Shown piece by piece: positions 57,122 to 64,000 of a stretch of DNA of 64,000 nt (positions are counted from its first letter, which is position 1; each line of letters starts with the position of its first letter). A program made the position numbers and the translations under genes. The notes below the pieces were generated by a model that saw nothing but the letters and a program-made list of their open reading frames with translations, made no database searches and was not told the DNA's origin. Location: the NCBI GenBank assembly GCA_025667525.1, contig JANFOE010000053.1, forward strand, positions 1,775,001-1,839,000, written 5' to 3'. This DNA comes from Glebionis coronaria (Eukaryota > Streptophyta > Magnoliopsida > Asterales > Asteraceae).

Positions 57122-57714
57122 AAAGCCACTTAATATTTAAAACTTAAAACTGTTTGTATTCTTTTTAAAAAAAATAGAATTCCTTTTGGGAATACAGTAT
57201 CATGTAGGATTTTACATTTAGCTAGTTGTATTAAAAGGGTTCAGAAACTAAAACAGTAGACATATATATGCACCATTGCACACACATACATAATCATGAT
57301 GTATAAAGAAATCTTGCAAATTAGATCTTAAATATTTTTTCTCAATAATGACTACTTAATTACTCCATTATAAGCTATACAAATCACATGCAGTTTATTT
57401 CCAATTAAAACAAGGGTCATTTCATTTGTCTTAGTTTGACCATTTGAGTGTCTATTCTACTAGATTCACTATGGACTGTGCTCAACACAAACTTCAAAGA
57501 TGACCAAGACCCTAGATATACATTTCACATGGACCACATCACCTTCCTGACCTCTTGTCTCTATTTTTTGCCTTATCCAATACACCTCTATTTTAATTGA
57601 AGGACCAAAGACACAAATACTTCAATCCTTAAGGGCTCTAATGAAACTTGCTAATCTATAAGTAGAACATACATTTTCCTAGTACTCAACAACTTAACAC
57701 AAGTACACACAACA
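57122..57714 (+). promoter_or_regulatory. Upstream region of peroxidase copy B
   Basis: AT-rich. A TATA-like TCTATAAG at 57655-57662 lies about 53 bp before the ATG. The region starts immediately after the Harbinger remnant, so the remnant is about 590 bp from the gene. No other element is recognisable. Confidence 0.45.
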
Positions 57715-60581
57715 ATGGTTTCTAAAATGACATTGTTTGCAAGTGTTTTGGTAGTAGTGATGCTAATGCATTTGCAAAGCTTAGAAGCACAACAACCACC
57801 ATTGGTTAAGGGACTATCATGGAGCTACTACCAAAGTAGTTGTCCAAAGTTGGAGTCTATAATTAGAAAGCAATTAGAGAAGGTGATTAAGAAAGATGTT
57901 GGTCTTGCTGCTGCCCTATTGAGAATGCATTTTCATGATTGCTTTGTTCAGGTATAAGTTGATATATATAAACCCTTTATTTTGAATGTGTAAATGATAT
58001 GGATTTGTTTGTTGTACTGTGTTTTGTCATATTTAGCTTAGTTAGCCATGATCAAGGTTTATCCGCCCAGTGAACCTATTTTACTCATTATTTATGTGTA
58101 TTATATGTCGTTTTTCTACTGGTTACTAGTTTCTAAATTAAGCTCTCCTCAACACTATACTTTATGACTTAAGTATAGTCAGCATCCTTTAAGTAAAAAA
58201 ATCGTGATTCCGCCCCTGTTTATCCATCAACTTTTTTGCACTACTTTAACAAGGTCTATACATAAGTGTCTTATAATCCGGGTGCACGGTTTATCCACGT
58301 GCACCTATTGTTACCGTGAATGGGTTGCGTACATTTATTTATCGTAAATGTCGCAACCCGGGTGTAACTACTAACTATGCAAACGTGCATAGTACGGAGT
58401 ATCAAACTTAAAGTAGAGTAAAATGTTTTTTTAGGTAATCATGATTTTTTCGCTCTTTTGACCTACTAATGATTTGAGTCGCTGTCACAAACTCACAATT
58501 ATTTAAACCGGGGTATAAAGCTAAATTCAAACTAAGTAGCTAGTGGAAATTTAGGTGACAAACTCGAGCTTTATAAATGAGCTTTTGACTATGTTAAACT
58601 AGAGGTGACATACTCAACGATAACTCTCGATGAGGGTTGAGTACGTGGGGGTACGGGAACCCTAACAATTTTCTAAAATGAACCTCATTTTTTATTTTTA
58701 GTTTACGACTTTGATTTCTAAAATGATCCTCATTTTAATCATTCATTATTTAATATTAATTTTATAAAAAAAACAAATGATTATTTTTGTCAAAATATAA
58801 AAGAATATAAAAAAATTAAAAAATTAAAATTGTAAATATGACTAAATACTAGTTATCACTAGTGAAGATTGTGATAAATTTTATCGTTTTTATCACTAAT
58901 AATAACTTGTATTTCATCGTATATAGGCTATGTTTGGCGCGTAAACTTATTAGAGCTTATTGTAGTATGAGCTTATTATTTTGTAAAAATAAGCTATTAT
59001 TACATGAATCAAACACTAATTTTATTCTTTTATTTTCACGAGTTAAGATAATAGATTAAGAGGAATGATTAGTCATATAACTGTGATTAATTTATAGGAA
59101 ACACCTTTTACCTTTATCTTTTCCTATGTTTTCTTTTTCCTTAAAGCCAACTGACACATGGTACATTAAATAATGAAGAATATTCGTCAAATATAATTGT
59201 CAATTTGCCATAATGCTCTCAATTAAAGGTGACTACATTACACATTTTATGTTACATTACCTGAGTAGAAATAGCCTATTTCAAATAGGATGAGGACTAT
59301 CGGTACTGATCTTGTATCAAATTAATAGTACCGATTTTTTTCCGAACATAAATGAATAGTACCGGTATTGTACCGAACGGGATTTGGATATCGGTACTGG
59401 TATCGGAAAATCGGGAATTTCTCTTTTTTTTCCGGGAATTTTCCGATTTGGTACCGGTCCCGTACCGAATTAAAGGTACCGAATTTTTTTCCACCTTATT
59501 TCATAATACCGGTACCGTACCGAACGAGATTCAGATACTGGGAATCGGTACGGTTCCGGTTTCGAAATTCGGAAGAAATGCTCATCTCTAACTAGAACTT
59601 ATATAAGTGTTTGTTTTAATTATGTTTGATTATATGTTGTTGTAAACAGGGTTGTGATGGTTCAGTATTGTTGGATGGATCTGCAAGTGGTCCAGTTGAT
59701 AGCGAGAAAACCGCACCACCGAACCTAAGTTTGAGGGGTTTCGATGTTATTGAGGATCTTCGTCGCAGGGTTCACAAGGAATGTGGTGCTGGTAGTGTTT
59801 CGTGTGCTGATATTACTGCCATAGTTGCCCGCGATTCTATTGTCTTGGTAAAGAAACTATTGTCATTACATGTCAAACTTATTTGGATTCAGTAGTTGTG
59901 TTCTGTTAGTAACTTAGTACCAACATTTAACATATTTTATGTATCTTGCGTTTATATCAGACCGGCGGTCCAACTTATAGCGTTCCACTCGGCCGAAGAG
60001 ATGGACTCTCGTTTGCCACAAGAGATGCAACACTTGCCAATCTTCCATCACCATTTGTCCCAACCGATACACTACTAACCAACCTTGCTCTTAAGAACTT
60101 TGACGCCACCGATGCTGTGGCCCTATCAGGTGCCCACACCATCGGTATCGCTCACTGCTCATCTTTCACAAGACGTCTTTACCCCACACAAGACACAACT
60201 TTGGACAAGACCTTTGCCACTACCCTTAAAGGTGTGTGCCCGGCTGCCAATACTAATTCAAGTACCTTCATGGACCTTCGATCTCCCAACGTGTTTGATA
60301 ATAAGTATTTTGTCGATCTCATGAACAAACAAGGACTTTTGACATCGGATCAAGACTTGTACACTAATAAAAAGACTCGTGACATTGTTACCAGCTTTGC
60401 CGTAAATCAAACGTTGTTTTTTGAGAAATTCGTAAACGTGATGATAAAGATGGGGCAAATGGAAGTGTTGACAGGCACACAAGGTGAAGTTCGCAACAAG
60501 TGCTCGGTGAGAAACTCGAACGACTTGCTTATATCAAGTGTTGTCGAAGGCGACAACATGGACAAGGTCGAGAGCTTCTAA
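57715..60581 (+). CDS. Class III secretory peroxidase (peroxidase 12-like), copy B
   Basis: Exons 57715-57951, 59650-59847 and 59961-60581, phase 0, GT-AG introns of 1698 and 113 bp, 351 residues. Haem peroxidase of the secretory pathway, with a signal peptide of about 25 residues ending before QQPPLVKGLSW. The distal haem site is RMHFHDCF, the proximal VALSGAHTIG. All eight disulfide cysteines are present (SSCP, HDCF, GCDGS, KECG, VSCAD, AHCS, GVCP, NKCS). Exon boundaries match copy A exactly, including the missing third intron, so the two genes arose by duplication. Exon 2 reads LRGFDVIEDL where copy A has LRPRAFIIIENI. Intron 1 is long because of two MITE-like insertions. I see no defect. 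Confidence 0.94.
58066..58218. repeat. Probable hAT MITE in intron 1 of peroxidase B
   Basis: Ends GATTCCGCCCCTG, as the MITE family at 35209-35827. The left end (CCCAGTGAACC) is a worn version of CAGTGGCGGAACC. Flanks TTTATCCG (58058-58065) and TTTATCCA (58219-58226) match at seven of eight bases. Confidence 0.55.
59286..59590. repeat. GGTACCG-rich inverted-repeat element in intron 1 of peroxidase B
   Basis: Starts TAGGATGAGGAC and ends GCTCATCTCTA (inverted TAGAGATGAGC). The interior repeats GTACCGGTACCGTACCG-like units and ATCGGTA. No target duplication identified. Small ORFs inside it are by-products of the repeats. It looks like a hAT-type MITE. Confidence 0.55.
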
Positions 60582-60931
60582 AGTGTTGCAAAATGAAAAG
60601 TAGCGTTTGTAGTTTAGGATGTTGTGGTTTCTATGCTTGTTTTGCTTTGTGTGCACTTGTTATGTACTCTCATAAGTGTTATGTGCTATGCCGTAAAAAA
60701 GTAATTTATTTACTCCAGATTTCAACCAAAATAATTCTGCTAAGTTCTATGATATAAATATGTGTTCAGTAAAATAGTAAATTACTTTGGACCAGAAGCT
60801 ATTTTCAAGCTTCAGCTCTTCAAACTTTACTTGGGCCAAGCTCAAAACTATTTTGGACTCAAGCTTCTTTGCAACTCTGGATCTTAAAAACATTTAAAAC
60901 CGTTAATACTCGTACAGACAATAACATCAAG
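60582..60931 (+). other. 3' flank of peroxidase B
   Basis: Contains the probable 3' UTR. No other feature is visible up to the solo LTR. Confidence 0.45.
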
Positions 60932-60936
60932 GTATG

Positions 60937-61440
60937 TGTTGATAGCCTATATAGTATATAATACATACATGGTCCGTTTAGCCCAAATCACACATCGGGA
61001 CACATCCGAGCTGAATATAAGCCCACCACAGGTGGCAAGCCAATATTGAATCAGCTCTTCGAAGAGTGGATCCGCAAACCACTAACGGATCAACTCTCCG
61101 TGAGTGGATACGCAAACCTTTAGTCATCATCACCTCAAAAGCAGATCCATAGGTCACAATTAACAGATAAAAACAAAGGTCTTTAACCGACAAGGCCTCA
61201 CTTCGAGCACCACCCGGAATAGTAGGGCAACCTAGAACATAGGTCACAATTAACAGATAAAAACAAAGGTCTTTAACCGACAAGGCCTCACTTCGAGCAC
61301 CACCCGGAATAGTAGGGCAACCTAGTATTTAGTTCGCCTATAAAGATATGATTTCTCACACATCTCAATACATACATATTTCTTTGACAATATGAAAGCT
61401 TACTCTTACACCGGAGTCTAATCGTGAGTCCGTTTCTACG
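60937..61440. mobile_element. Solo LTR
   Basis: 504 bp starting TGTTGATAG and ending TTTCTACG (CG in place of CA), flanked by a perfect GTATG (60932-60936 and 61441-61445). It has a GCCTATAAAGATATG TATA region near 61336 and a gypsy-like ACTCTTACACCGGAGTC segment near its end. No internal element sequence remains, so it is what is left after LTR recombination. Family not determined. Confidence 0.75.
61148..61325 (+). repeat. Perfect 90-bp tandem duplication in the solo LTR
   Basis: CATAGGTCACAATTAACAG to CAACCTAG occurs twice, starting at 61148 and 61238, with no difference seen. The exactness points to a recent duplication. Confidence 0.9.
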
Positions 61441-61445
61441 GTATG

Positions 61446-62030
61446 ACCAACGGTTTACATTTACTTGCGTAGAAAATCATCTCACTTATCTATCTTCAGT
61501 ACGATATTAAGCTCAAATCAAAATATGTAAGCCTATTCGGGAAAGGCTCAAATCCCATTAACAAACCAGTCCAAATTCTAAACTAACATTTGTATTTGAG
61601 TTATGTTTTGTGGAGCTGCTTATAACTTTTAACAACATAGAAAGTGGTAACACGATTCGAATTGATTTGGTAACCATTTGTTGATAGTTATCTAACCGAA
61701 TCATTTGATCTTTCTCTATTTAAGATGCTTCCCTTCCCTCCTACGAAGCATGCACCAGACGTGCCCCATTCATTTTTTTTTCTTTGTTTTGGTCTTTCAA
61801 ACGACCGAACAAAATCCTTCCCTCCGAGCTAGCCGGAAGAAATCCCTTTCTTTTTCAAAGAGAAAAGGTGAGTCGTTTGTGTGTGCAGTTTTTTTAACTC
61901 ACTTTCGTGAGATTGTTTTCGGTTGTGAGTGCGGCCATGTTTAGTTTAGTAAAAAAAAACTTAGTTAATGTTGTTGTAAAGAGAACGCCTTATCACCTTT
62001 TAATTACATTACCATCCCTAGATCTTTATT
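61446..62030. other. Intergenic DNA
   Basis: No gene or bounded element recognised. Small ORFs at 61705-61944 and 61907-62092 have no domain. Confidence 0.4.
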
Positions 62031-62121
62031 TAGGGATGAAAACGAATCGATACGAGTTTGAGCAGGTTAGAATTCGAGCTCGACTCGTTTAAGTTTTATA
62101 AAGCTCGAGCTCGACTCGTTT
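62031..62121. repeat. MITE fragment cut by the viral insertion
   Basis: Starts TAGGGATGAAAACGAATCG and continues with CTCGTTTAAGTTTTA(T)AAAGCTCGAGCTCG, the interior unit of the MITE at 4416-4898. It stops abruptly 10 bp before the pararetroviral primer site. The other half is presumably beyond the window. Confidence 0.7.
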
Positions 62122-62130
62122 ATACCCTTA

Positions 62131-62142
62131 TGGTATCAGAGC
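62131..62142 (+). other. Pararetroviral tRNA-Met primer-binding site
   Basis: TGGTATCAGAGC, complement of the initiator tRNA-Met 3' end, 280 bp before the first viral ORF. There is no LTR before it; instead host MITE sequence runs up to about 62121. Confidence 0.85.
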
Positions 62143-62421
62143 CTTACGCACTCACCATCACCATTACCCTTACCTTACTATTTCCTTTGTACTAAATTCT
62201 TAATCGTATGTTCTGTGACTGCAGCCTTAGTGCTGATCTCTCATATCAAAAAATTAGAATTTAGCTTAAAGGTCTGACTTCTATAGTTTTAAGTGTTATA
62301 GTTCTCTATCCCTTTATTCTATCAGGGCTGTTGCAAGATATGTAAGTCGACAAAGGTGGTCGCAGTTGTTTCCTCCGGGAGAGTATAGAATAAGAGGAAA
62401 AAGTCTATAATTCTTAAAACC
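62143..62421 (+). other. Pararetroviral leader
   Basis: Noncoding leader between the primer site and the first ORF, shorter than the 500 to 700 bp leaders of many caulimovirids. I could not trace the expected large stem-loop by eye. Confidence 0.45.
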
Positions 62422-63237
62422 ATGAGTCACGATAACCTTTTCAACCGCTCAACCTCGTCCAGTTTCCGCCAATCATCTACATCTAAAATAGACCAATTAT
62501 ATAAAATCTCATATAGTTCTGATGATTCCAGGACCCCAATCATTAAAATGCCTTTAGTAAACCCATACAGTGTTTTCACTAAACCATCCAATTCCATCAC
62601 AAAAAGAGTCAAACAGCTAATTGGATCTAACCCACACAAACAAATAAAAGAATTTGTCCAAACATCAAAGTTTGATTCACATCAGTTACCAGCATCCCAG
62701 ATAGAACATTTGCTACGTTTGTCATTGCCTTCCGACCTTCCTCGACATTGTTTATCACAAGGGTACACACATATTCATTTCGGTGCTATAAGGTTAGCAT
62801 TAACCTTTCATAGAAGAAAAGGACCTCCTGCATATTCAAGAATAGCCTTGCTTGATACAAGGTTTGCAGAATATCAGCATGCTTGTATTGGTACAATACA
62901 AACTACGTTGAACGCAGTAACAATTTTTGTCACGTTTTACCCAAATTTTAACATGCCTCTCAATGATCCTTTACTGTTCACAACCCTCAATGCCCAGATC
63001 CAGATTGGAGGTACACCCCAAGTGAACACATTTCAAGCCACGTTCCATTATCAAATGTCCTATCGAGTTCAAAACCACTTGTTAGACATCTTGGTTCCAG
63101 GACAAGACGATGCAGGTAATGCGTTACTCATCGACATAGACGCAAATGCAACTCCAACCTGCACATACATACCGAAGCAGTTATGTCGAGACGAGTTACT
63201 CAAATTACTCCCAGAAAAGTGGGTAACAAATTATTAG
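62422..63237 (+). pseudogene. Caulimovirid movement protein region of ORF1
   Basis: 271 codons from ATG at 62422 to TAG at 63235-63237. The central part (residues about 95-220) has the alternating beta pattern and spacing of 30K-superfamily movement proteins of reverse-transcribing plant viruses, which open plasmodesmata for cell-to-cell spread. The frame continues beyond the TAG into the next segment without a shift. In petuvirus-like genomes the movement protein is the first part of a longer polyprotein, so the TAG is probably an inactivating mutation and not the natural end. Identification rests on recognition of the family, not on a search. Confidence 0.7.
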
Positions 63238-63994
63238 CAAATCCATCAAGCTCCTGTTCGATCGAACTCAGCTCCAGAATTTGTTAGACATGAGAATGGT
63301 CTTGTGGAGATCAAATTCTCGCAACCAAAGGCACCTAATGTGTTTCCAACAGGAATCCACATGATCACACCATCAGAACCTTGTCAAACTGCAACCAGTG
63401 AGCCTAGTCAGGAAATCAAACACATATGGTGGGACGTATGCAATTGCGAAAGTTGTTTAGATGAAGCTCAGAAGCTTGAGGATGAAGAAGATGTCCCTAA
63501 GAAACAGAGATCTTCACAACAAAGACTTAGAAAGAGATACGGTGACCCGACAGTTGGACTTCTTGGAGAACCCTCAGGGAAATTTGATTACTATGTTTTG
63601 TACCAAAAGAAAAACCAGACACCACAACCATCAACGACACCAAAACCACCAAAGGCACCACAACCACCAAAGACACCACAACCACCTAAACACGCCACCA
63701 TAAACACAAACACTTACACCCTACCATCAAAAAGCTTTATCTATCATCCATCAAAATCCACAACCAAAGAAAGATAAAGAAATAATCCCTTCACCAGTAT
63801 TCATAATAACAACACCCTCTTCAATATCGTATTCAAAAGAATATGAACAAGAGTTCCCAACCCTTACTGCATTTGAGCATCCTAATAGTCGAACCAAGTA
63901 TGACTGGAAGATAAAAAATCCAACGACTATTGGTCCCACAGGAATCACAAATACTGTTAGTCCTCGCAGAAGCTACCCTAAACTGACAAAGTGA
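63238..63994 (+). pseudogene. Continuation of pararetroviral ORF1
   Basis: In frame with 62422-63237 as far as a TAA at 63775-63777. It carries a cysteine cluster near 63430-63460, a basic Lys/Arg stretch, and a Pro/Lys/Thr low-complexity linker of PQPPKT-like repeats (63620-63700). From about 63764 the recognisable sequence continues one base out of frame to a TGA at 63992-63994, so there is also a small indel. It lies between the movement and coat protein regions, where the family has poorly conserved linkers. Confidence 0.55.
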
Positions 63995-64000
63995 AAATGT

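Larger units (their letters stand above)
62131..64000 (+). mobile_element. Endogenous pararetrovirus (Caulimoviridae-like), start of genome
   Basis: It begins with the 12-base initiator tRNA-Met primer site at 62131-62142, the conventional map origin of caulimovirid genomes. A leader of about 280 bp and a 30K-type movement protein ORF follow, then further open sequence to the window end. The arrangement (movement protein first, in a long continuous ORF) and the sequence style suggest the petuvirus/florendovirus side of the family, but coat protein and RT lie outside the window, so the genus is uncertain. An integrated copy, broken by an in-frame stop and a frame change. Confidence 0.75.

Overview
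This window is nuclear DNA of a flowering plant, most likely a eudicot. It has class III peroxidase genes with GT-AG introns, AT-rich intergenic DNA, and about 50 kb of nested transposable elements. Two element types recall sequences I remember as common in Asteraceae genomes: a Sirevirus-like copia with a long third ORF, and an Athila-like non-autonomous element with a cysteine-rich ORF. The family assignment is an inference from memory; no search was run.

Layout. 1-317 is the end of a Ty3/gypsy integrase. 1442-3006 is an intact three-exon secretory peroxidase (copy A), followed by a decayed copy (4907-5455) whose upstream side is occupied by a hAT MITE. 5848-32320 is a decayed hAT transposon. 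A reverse-strand Sirevirus-like copia (6565-30247, TSD AAGAG) is inserted in its transposase gene, and a forward-strand Athila-like gypsy element (7686-18894, TSD CCAAC) is inserted in that copia. 32321-36063 is AT-rich DNA with one arm of a local duplication and a hAT MITE. 36064-48505 is a PIF/Harbinger element (TSD TTA) that carries a MITE inside a MITE. Its transposase gene is split by a young non-autonomous Athila relative (39778-47629, TSD CTCGG) with a 569-codon ORF. 50663-55665 is a MULE with TIRs of about 255 bp. 55711-57121 is a second, eroded Harbinger remnant. 57715-60581 is the second intact peroxidase (copy B). 60937-61440 is a solo LTR. From 62131 to the window end lies an endogenous caulimovirid-like pararetrovirus, starting at its tRNA-Met primer site.

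How the parts relate. The two intact peroxidases and the broken copy form one same-strand cluster that transposons have pushed about 52 kb apart. LTR divergence, counted by eye, agrees with the nesting: copia about 4%, autonomous Athila about 1.3%, non-autonomous relative about 0.25%. The autonomous and non-autonomous Athila elements share the primer-binding site, leader hairpins, an array of ATTCCGAT-type repeats and the 3' noncoding region, which suggests a donor-parasite pair. Every transposon gene is broken except the non-autonomous element's ORF.

Most original observations: phased CGGTAC motif arrays in the copia U3 and again just before its third ORF; the ATTCCGAT array in the Athila leaders; the open zinc-binding/acidic ORF of the non-autonomous element; two paralogous empty sites that prove the Harbinger and MITE boundaries; and the host-virus junction at the pararetroviral primer site.
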